Positions 46,175 to 60,524 are shown, counted from the first letter of the stretch. The stretch: DNA of 64,000 nt from Hyphomonadaceae bacterium TMED5 (GCA_002173095.1 NHBK01000025.1:26306-90305); one strand, 5' to 3'. Translations and numbers: made by a program. Notes: generated from the letters alone by a model not told the origin.

Positions 46175-48418
46175 TCAAAGCAAAGGCTCCAGACAGCCTA
46201 GAATGTGGTAGAAAGAACTTGCCGGCGCACGATCCAAAAGGTTTTGCCCGTCTGCGCTCAGTTGATCCCGCCAATAGCCAGGCATTCTGTCATCAAAAGT
46301 CATGTAGTCGTCTGCTATGCGTTCAAACATATGAAGCGCAAGATCAAGATCATGGCTCGTTCCAGCCTGAAGCTTCAGGCGGATATATTCAGTCTGCGGC
46401 CAGAGGCGGCTGGTAGGTGCATCCAGCATTTGGCCATTCGGATGCACATGGTCAACAACGAGCCCTGTAAGCGGGTTGATGCCATAGCGGTCTGCGAAAG
46501 CTTCCATAGTTGCCGTTGCGTCCGTGCTGTCACCGGTCAGCTTTTCATAAAGACGAAGCAGATAGGTCCATTCGATGAGATGGCCGGGTTCGACGGCCAG
46601 ATCTATAGCAGGATAAGATTTTGGAAGTGGCCCCAGCTCTTCGTCGAAATATTCGCGCAGCAAGCCGCCAATACAGAAATGAGTGTTGAACAGACCGACG
46701 ATTTCGTTCGCTAGGTCTGCCATACGGCTATGGCTATGAAGGCTCATCCAGGCCATCGCGGCCTCCAGCAAATGCATATGCGGATTTGCACGTCTAAGCG
46801 CATCACTTTCAGGGATGGCTTCACGGAACCCGCGAACCGGGTGTCGGAGCTCGGCAAAGACAAAGTCCATTACGCTTTCAGCCGTCTGCAGGACGGACTT
46901 GTCGCCGGTTGCCTTATATGCCCATGCCAGACTCATCAGGACAAAGGCGTGATCATAAGCATCGGCCTGATCGTCAAGCAGAACGCCTTCTGGCGAGAGA
47001 ATGTGGCCGAAACCGCCTTCTGGGCGCTGCCCATGGCGGAGCATGAAGTCGAGCGGGACTTTCAGGGCGTCTTCGGCGGGTGCATATCCGAGCAGCGCAG
47101 CGTGGGAGAAGACGTACGTCTGACGCGCCTGTACGCGAAGACGTTTTGGCATTTCAGTGAGAGCGGATCCTGAAAAATCAACCGCTTCATAAGCGCCGCC
47201 ATTTTTGCGGTCGAGGCCATTTTCAATCCAGAAAGGGAGGGCCGCATTGAAAAGCCAGTCTCTGGCGCGGCTCTTTTGTTGTGCAATATAGGCTGTGCTG
47301 CCCGGGCCGTGATGATCGGCTACAGCGTGGCCCTGATCTTTCAGATGTTTGTGGACCGCCTTGACCTTCTGAACCTTATCCTTGGGGCAGATCAGCATTG
47401 CATCCGCGGTGTCCACGATGATCATGTCATTCAGTCCGACGGCGGCGATGAGTTTATCGTGAGCTCGGATCAGGCTGTTCTCTGTATCGATGGCGATCAC
47501 GTCGCCTTCCAGCACGTTTCCGTTTGAATCGCTGTCGGCAATTTCGTGAGCGGCAGACCAGCTGCCAACATCATTCCAGCCAAAGTCGGCGGGCAGGACG
47601 CTGGCTTTGTCAGTGTGTTCCATCACGGCGAAGTCGATGGAGTTCTTCGGGATGGCGCTGAAAGCTTGCGGGGTGAACGACAAATGGCTCAGGCCGTTCA
47701 AATCGACGGACAGCTCGGCTTGTTCAAATGCTGCAATCGATTGCTTAGCGATTTCAATGTCGTGCTTGGACAGTTCGGCGATGAAGGTATCTGGCGCAAA
47801 GGCGAACATGCCTGAATTCCAGAGATAATCGCCGCTTTCGAGGTAGGATTTTGCCGTTGCCTCATCCGGTTTCTCTACGAATTTCGCGACGGTGTAGGAT
47901 GAGAGATTTTTCAGCGGCGTTTCGGCGCGCTTAATGTAACCAAAGCCTGTTTCAGGCGCATTTGGCGTAATGCCGATTGTGGAAATATAGCCCGCCAGCG
48001 CAGCTTGGCCTGCGGCGTCCAGCGCTTTGTGAAAACCCTCAATGTCTGAAATGTGGTGGTCGGCAGGTAGCAGAAGAACGACGTGATCCTCATCCGGATT
48101 TTCTGTCTGAACTTTCTTCGCCCAGAGTGCAGCTATTGCAGCAGCAGCAGCAGTATCGCGGCCCATTGGTTCTGCGATAATGGCTGAAAGCGGCGCCCCT
48201 TCCGCTTTCATTTGTGCCTCAATCTCTGCCGCGTAGCTTTGGCCGCAAATCAGAACCGGCGCTGTGCAATTCGCCTGGCTTTTCAGTCTGAGAACTGTAT
48301 TTGCGAGCAACGATTTTTCGCCGACCAGACTTTGTAACTGTTTCGGTGCATAGGTTCTGGAGGTTGGCCACAAGCGTGTGCCTGAACCTCCGCACAAAAT
48401 CGTCGGGATAATCCTCAT
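46175..48418 (-). CDS. Fused mannose-1-phosphate guanylyltransferase / AGE-family sugar isomerase
   Basis: The 747-residue protein joins two enzymes. Residues 1 to about 375 are a mannose-1-phosphate guanylyltransferase: nucleotide-binding GGSGTRLWPTSR at 10-21, KFVEKPD, and the C-terminal VGSWSAAHEIA and MIIVDTADAMLICPK. Residues about 380-747 are an N-acylglucosamine-2-epimerase (AGE) (alpha/alpha)6 barrel: WFIENGLDRKNGG-like start, RRLRVQARQTYVFSHA, ANPHMHLLEA, EPGHLIEWTYLL, RLWPQTEYIR. The usual C-terminal partner in bifunctional enzymes is a cupin phosphomannose isomerase; here an AGE-type isomerase takes that place, so the enzyme may convert fructose-6-P to mannose-6-P as well as make GDP-mannose. 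The start at 48418 is set by the family N-terminus MRIIPTILCGG and a GGGGGA upstream. Confidence 0.88.
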   Translation of the reverse strand: MRIIPTILCGGSGTRLWPTSRTYAPKQLQSLVGEKSLLANTVLRLKSQANCTAPVLICGQSYAAEIEAQMKAEGAPLSAIIAEPMGRDTAAAAAIAALWAKKVQTENPDEDHVVLLLPADHHISDIEGFHKALDAAGQAALAGYISTIGITPNAPETGFGYIKRAETPLKNLSSYTVAKFVEKPDEATAKSYLESGDYLWNSGMFAFAPDTFIAELSKHDIEIAKQSIAAFEQAELSVDLNGLSHLSFTPQAFSAIPKNSIDFAVMEHTDKASVLPADFGWNDVGSWSAAHEIADSDSNGNVLEGDVIAIDTENSLIRAHDKLIAAVGLNDMIIVDTADAMLICPKDKVQKVKAVHKHLKDQGHAVADHHGPGSTAYIAQQKSRARDWLFNAALPFWIENGLDRKNGGAYEAVDFSGSALTEMPKRLRVQARQTYVFSHAALLGYAPAEDALKVPLDFMLRHGQRPEGGFGHILSPEGVLLDDQADAYDHAFVLMSLAWAYKATGDKSVLQTAESVMDFVFAELRHPVRGFREAIPESDALRRANPHMHLLEAAMAWMSLHSHSRMADLANEIVGLFNTHFCIGGLLREYFDEELGPLPKSYPAIDLAVEPGHLIEWTYLLRLYEKLTGDSTDATATMEAFADRYGINPLTGLVVDHVHPNGQMLDAPTSRLWPQTEYIRLKLQAGTSHDLDLALHMFERIADDYMTFDDRMPGYWRDQLSADGQNLLDRAPASSFYHILGCLEPLL

Positions 48419-48690
48419 CGCTATTTGTCCCCCTGAACTCATACGCTGCGATGCTATACTGAAAATGAAAGAGCCGGAAATGCGGTTCCTGACGCCATCT
48501 ATTGCCGTTTTGGGGCGCGGTTCAAGGGGGAAACGGATTTTGTTGTTTTGAGGTGCTGAAACTCGATTGTTGCGTACAATTTGAACGGCGTACACTTGCG
48601 GTTGAGCTTAAAATTTCCATTTCTGCCATGGACGAATTATTCAAAGTGAGTTAGGCAGATCGCCTTACCCCAAAAAGAGAAGCTGAACGA

Positions 48691-48894
48691 ATGTCGGAAA
48701 GAAAACCGCGCACAGGCCCGCTTACCTTCCTGAAGCAGGTTCGCGCCGAAGGAAACAAGGTGACGTGGACTACACGTCAGGAAACGCAGGCTGCTACTAT
48801 TATGGTTCTTATCATGGTGGTGATTGCAGCGACTTTCCTTTTCCTGGTCGATCTGGTCTGGGGCGCAATCATCCCGATGATTACGGGCATTTAG
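48691..48894 (+). CDS. secE: Preprotein translocase subunit SecE
   Basis: SecE clamps the SecY channel in the inner membrane. The 67-residue single-helix form is typical outside enteric bacteria: FLKQVRAEGNKVTW, then one hydrophobic helix (about 36-60). It begins the secE-nusG-rplK cluster. The 272-base upstream region, shared with the divergent guanylyltransferase gene, has TACAAT at about 48575 as a possible -10 but no convincing -35, and lacks the tRNA-Trp gene often found before secE. Confidence 0.95.
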   Translation: MSERKPRTGPLTFLKQVRAEGNKVTWTTRQETQAATIMVLIMVVIAATFLFLVDLVWGAIIPMITGI

Positions 48895-48915
48895 GTTAAT
48901 CAGGAGACTGCTGGC

Positions 48916-49473
48916 ATGAGCCAGAAAGATGTAACAAAAGCCCGCTGGTATATTGTCCACGCCTATTCCAACTTTGAGAAGAAGGTGGCGGCATCGATTC
49001 TCGAGCAGGCGCGTATGAACGATCTTGATCACCTGATCGAGCAGATGGAAGTGCCGACCGAAGAAGTGGTGGAAGTGGTGCGCGGCCGTAAGCGCACGCG
49101 CGAGCAACGCTATTTCCCGGGCTATGTTCTGATGAAGGCATTCCTCACGGACGACATTTACCACATCGTCAAGAACACGCCGAAGGTCACAGGCTTTCTT
49201 GGCGCGGAAGGCGGCAAGAAGCCACTTCCTGTCTCTGAGCGTGAAGTACAACGTATTCTGGGTGAGGCTGAGGAATCTGCTGATCGTCCGCGTCCAACCA
49301 TCAGCTTCGAAGTTGGTGAGCAGGTTCGCGTGAATGACGGTCCGTTCCAGTCTTTCGAGGGCTCTGTCGAGGAAGTCGACGAGGAAAATGGCCGCCTGAA
49401 AGTTATGGTCTCCATTTTCGGTCGTGCGACCCCGGTGGATCTGGAATACGGACAGGTCGACAAAGTCGCCTGA
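48916..49473 (+). CDS. nusG: Transcription termination/antitermination protein NusG
   Basis: NusG binds RNA polymerase, suppresses pausing, and links it to Rho or to ribosomal S10. The 185-residue protein has the NGN domain (ARWYIVHAYSNFEKKVA, REQRYFPGYVLMKAFL) and a C-terminal KOW domain (FEVGEQVRVNDGPFQSFEGSVEEVD to VDLEYGQVDKV). It follows secE by 21 bases and is followed by a hairpin with a T-rich tail. Confidence 0.97.
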   Translation: MSQKDVTKARWYIVHAYSNFEKKVAASILEQARMNDLDHLIEQMEVPTEEVVEVVRGRKRTREQRYFPGYVLMKAFLTDDIYHIVKNTPKVTGFLGAEGGKKPLPVSEREVQRILGEAEESADRPRPTISFEVGEQVRVNDGPFQSFEGSVEEVDEENGRLKVMVSIFGRATPVDLEYGQVDKVA

Positions 49474-49509
49474 TCACGACTTCAGTCGTTCCTTATGAGA
49501 ATTCAAGAC

Positions 49510-49538
49510 AGGGCTTGCCATTTGGCGGGCCCTTCTTT
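49510..49538 (+). terminator. Probable terminator or attenuator after nusG
   Basis: AGGGC-tt-GCC pairs with GGC-gg-GCCCT around a 4-base loop, followed by TCTTTAT. It separates nusG from the rplK leader. The T tract is short, so partial termination is more likely than complete. Confidence 0.55.
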
Positions 49539-49553
49539 ATATGCCGCTCCTTC

Positions 49554-49597
49554 GTGTGGGAGATACTCCGTAAGTCCATGGAGTTATTGCACCACGC
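49554..49597 (+). promoter_or_regulatory. Candidate L1-binding leader of the rplK-rplA operon
   Basis: GTGTGG (49554-49559) pairs with CCACGC (49592-49597), and ACTCC (49565-49569) pairs with GGAGT (49580-49584), leaving an asymmetric internal loop with GGAGAT on one side. In E. coli, L1 represses the L11-L1 mRNA by binding a leader that mimics its 23S site; this structure upstream of rplK has a similar layout. The match is by eye. Confidence 0.5.
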
Positions 49598-49654
49598 ACC
49601 CGTAGCAGTGGCGAGCTGAAATATGCAGACCACACCTAATCATGTGAGGGATAC

Positions 49655-50083
49655 ATGGCTAAGAAACTTCTGGGGCAGCTCAAGCTCCAAATTCCGGCCG
49701 GCGCGGCAAATCCGTCTCCGCCAGTCGGTCCTGCGCTGGGTCAGCGCGGCATTAACATCATGGAATTCTGTAAAGCGTTCAACGCGAAAACGGCAAGTGC
49801 TGAAAAAGGCATGCCGCTTCCTGTTGTTATCGACTATTATCAGGACAAATCTTTCACGTTCGTCGTTAAGACGCCACCAGCGTCTATCCTTCTCATGAAG
49901 GCTGCAAGCCTCAAGAAAGGCGCGAACAAGCCAGGTCACGAGACCGCTGGTAAAGTGACAATGGCTCAGTGCCGTGAAATCGCTGAACAGAAAATGGCTG
50001 ACCTCAACGCAAACGACCTCGACGCTGCGGCCCTCATTATTGCGGGTTCTGCGCGTTCCATGGGTCTGGCAGTGGAGGAATAA
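49655..50083 (+). CDS. rplK: 50S ribosomal protein L11
   Basis: L11 binds the GTPase-associated region of 23S rRNA with L10 and L12. The 142-residue product has the N-terminal [30 protein letters not shown], and the RNA-binding C-terminal domain ending [23 protein letters not shown] precedes the ATG. It is 4 bases before rplA and downstream of a likely L1 leader. Confidence 0.97.
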   Translation: MAKKLLGQLKLQIPAGAANPSPPVGPALGQRGINIMEFCKAFNAKTASAEKGMPLPVVIDYYQDKSFTFVVKTPPASILLMKAASLKKGANKPGHETAGKVTMAQCREIAEQKMADLNANDLDAAALIIAGSARSMGLAVEE

Positions 50084-50087
50084 GAGC

Positions 50088-50786
50088 ATGGCTGGTAAAC
50101 GTATGGCTGCAGCTCTCCAAGCTGTTGAGAGCGACAAACTCTACTCAATTGCGGAAGCTGTTGAGCTGGTGAAATCAAACGCGAAAGCAAAGTTCGACGA
50201 AACGATTGATCTTGCGATCAATCTTGGCGTTGACCCGAAATATGCTGACCAGATGGTCCGTGGCGTTTGTAACCTTCCTGCTGGTACGGGCCGCACGGTT
50301 CGTGTCGCTGTATTCGCACGTGATGCGAAAGCAGAAGAAGCTAAAGAAGCTGGTGCTGAAGTTGTCGGCGCTGAAGACCTGATGGAAAAAATTCAGGGCG
50401 GTTTCATGGACTTTGACCGCGTTATCGCGTCTCCGGACATGATGCCAATCGTTGGTCGTCTCGGTAAGGTTCTTGGTCCACGCGGCCTTATGCCTAACCC
50501 AAAAGTCGGCACGGTTACTCCGAATGTTGGTCAGGCTGTTAAAGACGCTATGGGCGGCGCGGTTGAATTCCGCGTAGAAAAAGCCGGTATCGTTCACGCA
50601 GGCGTTGGTAAAGCGAGCTTCACTCAGGAAGATCTCGAGAAAAACATCACAACTTTCGTGGCTGCACTTGTCCGCGCGAAACCAACTGGCGCTAAAGGCA
50701 CATATGTGAAGAAGATCGCTCTTTCTTCCACAATGGGCCCTGGCGTTCAAATTGATATTTCGCAGGCACTTGCCGCGACACAATAA
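50088..50786 (+). CDS. rplA: 50S ribosomal protein L1
   Basis: L1 forms the mobile stalk at the E site and represses its own operon in many bacteria. The 232-residue product has [41 protein letters not shown] and [13 protein letters not shown], all typical. The frame is open from 49974 inside rplK, but [11 protein letters not shown] at 50088 is the family start. It is followed by two hairpins and the L10 leader. Confidence 0.97.
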   Translation: MAGKRMAAALQAVESDKLYSIAEAVELVKSNAKAKFDETIDLAINLGVDPKYADQMVRGVCNLPAGTGRTVRVAVFARDAKAEEAKEAGAEVVGAEDLMEKIQGGFMDFDRVIASPDMMPIVGRLGKVLGPRGLMPNPKVGTVTPNVGQAVKDAMGGAVEFRVEKAGIVHAGVGKASFTQEDLEKNITTFVAALVRAKPTGAKGTYVKKIALSSTMGPGVQIDISQALAATQ

Positions 50787-50838
50787 TCGCGTTAAGGAAC
50801 GCGACTCTATCCAGCCGAACATCCGTCCGGCTGGATAG
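50787..50838 (+). other. Two tandem hairpins directly after rplA
   Basis: TCGCGTT-aagg-AACGCGA (50787-50804) begins at the base after the stop codon; CTATCCAGCCG (50807-50817) and CGGCTGGATAG (50828-50838) form a perfect 11-base stem. No T tract follows. They may be processing sites or protect the rplKA message between two autoregulated cistron pairs. Confidence 0.65.
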
Positions 50839-50840
50839 GA

Positions 50841-50990
50841 CCTGTCCGAGACCATAGGTCAGCCTAGCTGGTAAATCCTATGTAGACGGGGTGAGGCAGA
50901 ATTAATCGTTTCGACAAGAATCCTTGTGGAGCGGTCTCTGCACGATCCCTGGGCAGGCGCATTGCGCTTTTGCGTAGTGCAGACACCTGG
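50841..50990 (+). ncRNA. Candidate ribosomal protein L10 leader
   Basis: CCTGTC (50841-50846) pairs with GACGGG (50885-50890) and CATAGG (50853-50858) with CCTATG (50877-50882), leaving CCGAGAC and GTA in the internal loop, as in the kink-turn of the L10 leader. The text around TCCGAGACCATAGG and CCTATGTAGACGG resembles the E. coli rplJ leader as I remember it. L10(L12)4 binding here would repress rplJ-rplL translation. The 3' limit is approximate. Confidence 0.65.
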
Positions 50991-51030
50991 GCTTCGTGGA
51001 TGGTCCGCGAGCCTCAATTGGAGAGCCGTA

Positions 51031-51555
51031 ATGGATAGAGCTGGAAAAGCCGAATCGATGGAAGTGCTGAAAGGCATTTTTGATGAGGCTGGTGTGGTCG
51101 TTGTGACCCACTATTCAGGCCTGACTGTTGCGGAGATGACAGACCTTCGTTCCAAACTGCGCGAGCAGGGCGGTACACTGAAGGTCATTAAGAATCGCAT
51201 TGCGATCAAAGCTCTCGAAGGTCTCGAAGATAAAGGTGGTGACGACGCTAAAGGACTTTTCACTGGTCCTGTCGCTATCGCTTATTCTCCGGACCCTGTC
51301 GGTGCTTCCAAGGCGGCAACCGAGTTCGCTAAGAGCAACGAAAAGCTCGTTGTTATTGGTGCGCTCATGGAGGACACAGTCCTCGATGCCAGCGGCGTTC
51401 AGGCGCTCGCTAAACTGCCGTCTCTTGATCAACTGCGTGGCAAACTTATCGGCCTTATTCAGGCTCCTGCAACGAAAGTTGCTGGTGTCGTTCAGGCTCC
51501 TGCTTCTCAGCTTGCGCGTGTGTTTGCTGCATACGCTCAAAAGGATGCTGCTTAA
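51031..51555 (+). CDS. rplJ: 50S ribosomal protein L10
   Basis: L10 is the base of the L7/L12 stalk. The 174-residue product starts MDRAGKAESMEVLKGIF, has VVVTHYSGLTVAEMTDLRSKLRE and LKVIKNRIA in the rRNA-binding domain, and a C-terminal helix that carries L12 dimers. The open frame starts at 50926 inside the leader, but GGAGAG before 51031 and the family N-terminus decide the start. Confidence 0.97.
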   Translation: MDRAGKAESMEVLKGIFDEAGVVVVTHYSGLTVAEMTDLRSKLREQGGTLKVIKNRIAIKALEGLEDKGGDDAKGLFTGPVAIAYSPDPVGASKAATEFAKSNEKLVVIGALMEDTVLDASGVQALAKLPSLDQLRGKLIGLIQAPATKVAGVVQAPASQLARVFAAYAQKDAA

Positions 51556-51614
51556 TCCCTGTCATTATCTGGCAACGATCCAGACCGTGAATTAAAATTC
51601 TGAAGGAAATTGAA

Positions 51615-51998
51615 ATGTCGAAACTTGAGCAAATCGTTGAGGACCTGTCCTCTCTGACCGTTCTCGAAGCTGCTGAACTGGCTACGCTTCTCGAAGAAAA
51701 ATGGGGCGTTTCCGCTGCTGCACCTGCTGCTGTAGCTATGGTCCCAGGCGCTGCTGGCGGTGAAGCTGCAGCTGCTGAAGAGAAAACTGAATTTGACGTC
51801 ATTCTGACCGACGCTGGCGCGAAGAAAATCAACGTCATTAAAGTGGTTCGTGAAATCGTATCTGGTCTAGGCCTGAAAGAAGCTAAAGAGCTCGTTGAAG
51901 CAGCTCCTAAGCCAATCAAAGAAGGCGCTACGAAAGAAGAAGCTGAAGAGATCAAGAAAAAGTTCGAAGAAGCTGGCGCGAAAGTCGAAATCAAGTAA
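51615..51998 (+). CDS. rplL: 50S ribosomal protein L7/L12
   Basis: L7/L12 is the multicopy stalk protein that recruits translation GTPases. The 127-residue product has the dimerising N-terminus ([19 protein letters not shown]), an Ala-rich hinge (about 34-57) and the factor-binding C-terminal domain ([20 protein letters not shown] to AGAKVEIK). It is 59 bases after rplJ and before rpoB. Confidence 0.97.
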   Translation: MSKLEQIVEDLSSLTVLEAAELATLLEEKWGVSAAAPAAVAMVPGAAGGEAAAAEEKTEFDVILTDAGAKKINVIKVVREIVSGLGLKEAKELVEAAPKPIKEGATKEEAEEIKKKFEEAGAKVEIK

Positions 51999-52025
51999 CG
52001 CTGGTGCCTTTGGGCAAAAAAATTG

Positions 52026-52093
52026 TGGACGCGTTCTGCGCGGAGCGTCCATTGTAGTGTATCACGCGGCGGGTCCTCAAAGGATTCGCCGCG
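52026..52093 (+). other. Two hairpins in the rplL-rpoB spacer
   Basis: TGGACGC (52026-52032) pairs with GCGTCCA (52045-52051), and CGCGGCG (52065-52071) pairs with CGCCGCG (52087-52093) with an inner CCT/AGG pair. In E. coli this spacer holds an attenuator and an RNase III site that lower rpoBC expression relative to rplL; these hairpins may do the same. No T tract is present. Confidence 0.6.
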
Positions 52094-52141
52094 ACCGCGC
52101 TTGTAGCGAACGCCGCTCTGCGGCCTGGATCAGGAACGAAG

Positions 52142-55100
52142 ATGCCTCTGTCCCTCACGGAAAAAAAGCGAATTCGCAAGTCCTTTGGTCGGCTCCCTGC
52201 AGTCGTCGACATGCCAAACCTCATCGAGGTTCAACGTGCATCCTATGAAACATTTCTTCAGATGGGTGCTGGTCAGGAACGGAACCCTGACGAAGGTCTC
52301 GGTGCTGTATTTAAATCAGTTTTTCCGATCAAAGACTTCGCAGAACGTTCAGTTCTTGAATATGTGTCCTTCGAGTTCGAGCCACCTAAGTTCGACGTAG
52401 AAGAGTGCCAGCAGCGTGATCTCACTTACGCAGCGCCTCTGAAGGTCAAGCTCCGTCTCATCGTTTTCGATATCGACGAAGAAACTCAGGCACGCTCTGT
52501 TCGCGACATTAAAGAACAAGACGTTTATCTCGGTGACATCCCGCTGATGACCGAGAAGGGTACGTTTATCGTCAACGGTACTGAGCGCGTTATCGTCTCT
52601 CAGATGCACCGTTCGCCGGGCGTATTCTTTGACCATGATAAAGGTAAGACGCACTCTTCAGGTAAGCTCCTGTTCGCTGCGCGTATCATTCCTTACCGTG
52701 GCTCTTGGCTCGACTTTGAGTTTGATGCGAAAGATGTTCTGAACGTTCGTATCGACCGTAAGCGTAAACTTCCGGCGACCACGCTGCTTTATGCGCTGGG
52801 CCTGGATGCAGAAGAAATTCTGGATACGTTCTACACCCACTCCATCTACCGCATTAACAAGAATGGCTGGACCACTGCGTTCAAGCCGGAAGAATGGCGT
52901 GGTTATAAGCCAAACTTCGATCTGGTGAATGCTGCAACCGGTGAAGTTGAAGCGCCTGCTGACAAGAAGCTCTCTGCTGTAAAAGCACGCAAGCTGTCTG
53001 AAGGTGGCCTGGAAGATATTCTGCTTCCGAGCGCTGCGCTTGAAGGCAAGTTCGTAGCTTATGACATTGTGAACCCTGAAACGGGCGAAATCTATGTTGA
53101 AGCCTGCGAAGAGCTGACAGAAGAAAATATCGCTGAACTGCGCGACAATGGCGTAGACGAGATTGCTATTCTTGATGTGGATAAAGGCGCTCGCGGCCCG
53201 TGGCTGCGCAATACGCTCTCCGCGGATAAGAATAACACCCGTTTTGAAGCGCTGTCTGACATTTACCGCGTTATGCGCCCAGGCGAGCCGCCAACCCAGG
53301 AAGCTGCTGAGTCTCTGTTCCAGCAACTCTTCTTTGATGCGGAACGTTATGACCTGTCTGCGGTTGGTCGTGTGAAAATGAACATGCGTCTTGAGCTCGA
53401 TTGCTCTGACGAAGTTCGTATTCTGCGCAAAGAAGACGTCATCGCTGTTATGACGACGATCCTCGACCTGAAAGACGGTAAGGGTGAAGTCGACGATATC
53501 GATAACCTCGGTAACCGCCGTGTCCGTTCTGTGGGCGAGCTCATGGAAAACCAGTACCGCGTTGGTCTGGTTCGTATGGAACGCGCGATTAAAGAGCGTA
53601 TGTCTTCAGTTGATGTCGATACGGTTATGCCGCACGACCTGATCAACGCGAAGCCTGTTGTTGCTGCGATCCGTGAGTTCTTCGGTTCATCTCAGCTGTC
53701 TCAGTTCATGGACCAGACAAACCCACTGTCTGAGATCACGCACAAGCGTCGTCTTTCAGCGCTTGGTCCGGGTGGTCTGACCCGTGAGCGTGCGGGCTTT
53801 GAAGTCCGAGACGTTCACCCGACACACTATGGTCGTATGTGTCCGATTGAGACGCCAGAGGGCCCGAACATTGGTCTGATCAACTCTCTCGCGACGCACG
53901 CCCGCATCAACAAATACGGCTTCATTGAGAGCCCGTATCGTAAAGTTGAAAATGGCAAGCTGACCGATGAGGTTAAATACCTCTCTGCTATGGAAGAGCA
54001 GCGTTATTCAATCGCGCAGGCAAATGCGACGGTTGATGAAGACGGCATGCTTGTGAACGAATTCGTCAACGCGCGTGTTGGTTCTGCCCGTGACGCTATG
54101 CTGGTTCCGCGTGAAGAAGTCGATTATATCGACGTTTCTCCAAAGCAGGTTGTATCTGTTGCGGCATCTCTGATCCCGTTCCTTGAGAATGACGACGCTA
54201 ACCGCGCGCTCATGGGATCAAACATGCAACGTCAGGCGGTTCCGCTTGTTAAGACCGAAGCTCCACTCGTTGGTACGGGTATGGAATCTGTCGTGGCACG
54301 TGACTCACGTGCGGCGCTGGTTGCAAAACGTTCCGGTGTTGTTGAGCAGGTTGACGCTGAGCGTATCGTTGTGCGTGCAACTGACGATCTCGATAAATAC
54401 CGCTCTGGTGTTGATATCTATCGCCTCGTTAAGTTCCGCCGTTCTAACCAGAACTCCTGCATCAACCAGCGTCCGATCGTAAAAGCGGGCGACAAGGTTG
54501 TTAAAGGCGACATCATTGCTGACAGTCCATCTACGGATCTGGGCGAACTGGCTCTCGGCCGTAACATTCGCGTGGCATTCATGCCGTGGAATGGCTACAA
54601 CTATGAGGACTCCATCCTCATTTCCGAGCGCATTGTTCGTGACGACGTCTTCACCTCAATCCACATTGAGGAATTCGAGATTGCAGCGCGCGACACCAAG
54701 CTTGGTCCGGAAGAAATTACACGTGATATTCCGAACGTTGGTGAAGAAGCTCTGCGTAACCTCGACGAAGCCGGTATCGTAGCCGTTGGTGCTGAAGTTA
54801 AAGCTGGCGACATTCTAGTTGGTAAGGTGACGCCGAAGGGTGAGAGCCCGATGACGCCGGAAGAGAAGCTCCTCCGCGCCATCTTCGGTGAGAAAGCCTC
54901 TGACGTACGTGATACGTCTCTGCGTGTGCCTCCGGGCGATGCAGGTACTGTTGTTGAAGTTCGTATCTTCAACCGTCACGGCGTTGATAAAGACCAGCGT
55001 GCGATCCAGATCGAACGTGAGCAAATTGAGAAGCTGGAAGAAGACCGCGAAGACGAACAGAGCATTCTGGAACGTAACGCATTCGGTCGTCTGGCTGATC

Positions 55101-56236
55101 TTCTGCTTGGTAAAGCTGCGATTGCTGGCACGAAAGGCTTCAAGAAGGGTGATGTTTCACTCGACCAGCTTGAGACTATCTCTAAGTCTCAGTGGTGGCA
55201 GATCCAGCTCGAAGATGAAGCCGCTCAGGCTGAAATCGACGCGCTGAAATCTTCCTTCGATGATTCCGTTCGTGAACTTGAAGCCCGCTTCAATGACCGC
55301 GTAGAGAAAATCCAGCGCGGTGATGACCTGCCTCCAGGCGTGATGAAAGTCGTTAAAGTCTTCCTCGCTGTTAAGCGTAAGCTGCAGCCGGGTGACAAAA
55401 TGGCTGGTCGTAACGGCAACAAGGGTGTGATCTCCAAGATCAACCCGCTGGAAGATATGCCATTCACCGAAGACGGTGTTCCAGTCGATATCGTACTGAA
55501 CCCGCTGGGCGTTCCATCGCGTATGAACGTTGGTCAGATTCTCGAAACCCACCTTGGTTGGGCATGTGCCGGCCTTGGTCGTCTGGTTGAGAATGCGTAC
55601 GAGGTTTATCGCCGTAATCAGGATATCGATAAGCTGCGTGACGCAATCGAGAAGGTCTATGGTGGCGGTGTTGATATGCCGGAAACCGATGCAGAGATTG
55701 TTGAGCTCGCTCAGAACCTCTCCAACGGTGTACCTATTGCGACACCTGTCTTTGACGGTGCGCACCAGGACGACATTTCAGAAATGCTTGTGCGGGCAGG
55801 GCTCGATGCCTCCGGTCAGGTTCGTCTGTATGACGGCCGTACCGGTGAGCAGTTCGCGCGCCCGGTTACAGTTGGCTATAAGCACCTTCTGAAACTGCAC
55901 CACCTTGTGGATGAGAAAATCCACGCGCGTTCAACCGGTCCATACTCACTCGTCACGCAACAGCCACTGGGCGGTAAAGCTCAGTTCGGTGGTCAGCGCT
56001 TCGGTGAGATGGAGGTCTGGGCTCTTGAGGCGTATGGCGCTGCCTACACGCTGCAGGAAATGCTCACCGTCAAATCGGATGACACCGCAGGTCGTGCGAA
56101 GGTCTATGAATCTATCGTCCGCGGCGAAGACAACTTTGAAGCCGGTATTCCGGAAAGCTTCAACGTTCTCATCAAAGAGATGCGGTCACTCGGTCTTAAC
56201 ATTGAGATGATCGATAGTGAGATAGACGAAGAGTAG
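52142..56236 (+). CDS. rpoB: DNA-directed RNA polymerase subunit beta
   Basis: This is the 1364-residue beta subunit of RNA polymerase. It contains the rifampicin-binding segment starting near residue 513 ([29 protein letters not shown]) with the Asp, His and Ser residues found in rifampicin-sensitive enzymes; E. coli Asn518 is Thr here. The catalytic-side motifs [16 protein letters not shown] and [10 protein letters not shown] and the C-terminal [20 protein letters not shown] are present. rpoC follows after 94 bases that contain a hairpin. Confidence 0.98.
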   Translation: MPLSLTEKKRIRKSFGRLPAVVDMPNLIEVQRASYETFLQMGAGQERNPDEGLGAVFKSVFPIKDFAERSVLEYVSFEFEPPKFDVEECQQRDLTYAAPLKVKLRLIVFDIDEETQARSVRDIKEQDVYLGDIPLMTEKGTFIVNGTERVIVSQMHRSPGVFFDHDKGKTHSSGKLLFAARIIPYRGSWLDFEFDAKDVLNVRIDRKRKLPATTLLYALGLDAEEILDTFYTHSIYRINKNGWTTAFKPEEWRGYKPNFDLVNAATGEVEAPADKKLSAVKARKLSEGGLEDILLPSAALEGKFVAYDIVNPETGEIYVEACEELTEENIAELRDNGVDEIAILDVDKGARGPWLRNTLSADKNNTRFEALSDIYRVMRPGEPPTQEAAESLFQQLFFDAERYDLSAVGRVKMNMRLELDCSDEVRILRKEDVIAVMTTILDLKDGKGEVDDIDNLGNRRVRSVGELMENQYRVGLVRMERAIKERMSSVDVDTVMPHDLINAKPVVAAIREFFGSSQLSQFMDQTNPLSEITHKRRLSALGPGGLTRERAGFEVRDVHPTHYGRMCPIETPEGPNIGLINSLATHARINKYGFIESPYRKVENGKLTDEVKYLSAMEEQRYSIAQANATVDEDGMLVNEFVNARVGSARDAMLVPREEVDYIDVSPKQVVSVAASLIPFLENDDANRALMGSNMQRQAVPLVKTEAPLVGTGMESVVARDSRAALVAKRSGVVEQVDAERIVVRATDDLDKYRSGVDIYRLVKFRRSNQNSCINQRPIVKAGDKVVKGDIIADSPSTDLGELALGRNIRVAFMPWNGYNYEDSILISERIVRDDVFTSIHIEEFEIAARDTKLGPEEITRDIPNVGEEALRNLDEAGIVAVGAEVKAGDILVGKVTPKGESPMTPEEKLLRAIFGEKASDVRDTSLRVPPGDAGTVVEVRIFNRHGVDKDQRAIQIEREQIEKLEEDREDEQSILERNAFGRLADLLLGKAAIAGTKGFKKGDVSLDQLETISKSQWWQIQLEDEAAQAEIDALKSSFDDSVRELEARFNDRVEKIQRGDDLPPGVMKVVKVFLAVKRKLQPGDKMAGRNGNKGVISKINPLEDMPFTEDGVPVDIVLNPLGVPSRMNVGQILETHLGWACAGLGRLVENAYEVYRRNQDIDKLRDAIEKVYGGGVDMPETDAEIVELAQNLSNGVPIATPVFDGAHQDDISEMLVRAGLDASGQVRLYDGRTGEQFARPVTVGYKHLLKLHHLVDEKIHARSTGPYSLVTQQPLGGKAQFGGQRFGEMEVWALEAYGAAYTLQEMLTVKSDDTAGRAKVYESIVRGEDNFEAGIPESFNVLIKEMRSLGLNIEMIDSEIDEE

Positions 56237-56272
56237 TGCTTACCCGCGTATTCGCCTGATTGATTTGATTTA

Positions 56273-56305
56273 GAGAGGCTGACCAGTCTGATGTGTCAGT
56301 CTCTC
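56273..56305 (+). other. Hairpin between rpoB and rpoC
   Basis: GAGAGGCTGAC (56273-56283) pairs over 11 bases, with one G-T wobble, with GTCAGTCTCTC (56295-56305) around an 11-base loop, 25 bases before the rpoC start. It has no T tract, so it is more likely an RNA processing or stability element than a terminator. Confidence 0.6.
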
Positions 56306-56330
56306 GAATAACCGCTAGGGAGCGGATTAT

Positions 56331-60524
<4,194 letters not shown>

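Noticed and set aside
48140..48160. Run of repeated GCA/GCT codons in the guanylyltransferase gene
   Set aside because: A short Ala-rich helix (AAAAAI) in a normal position; not a meaningful microsatellite.
48419..48690. Expected tRNA-Trp gene before secE
   Set aside because: I looked for the conserved tRNA sequence and CCA anticodon loop here and found nothing tRNA-like.
50926..51030. N-terminal extension of L10 starting at 50926
   Set aside because: The region is the structured L10 leader; family N-terminus and ribosome binding site place the start at 51031.
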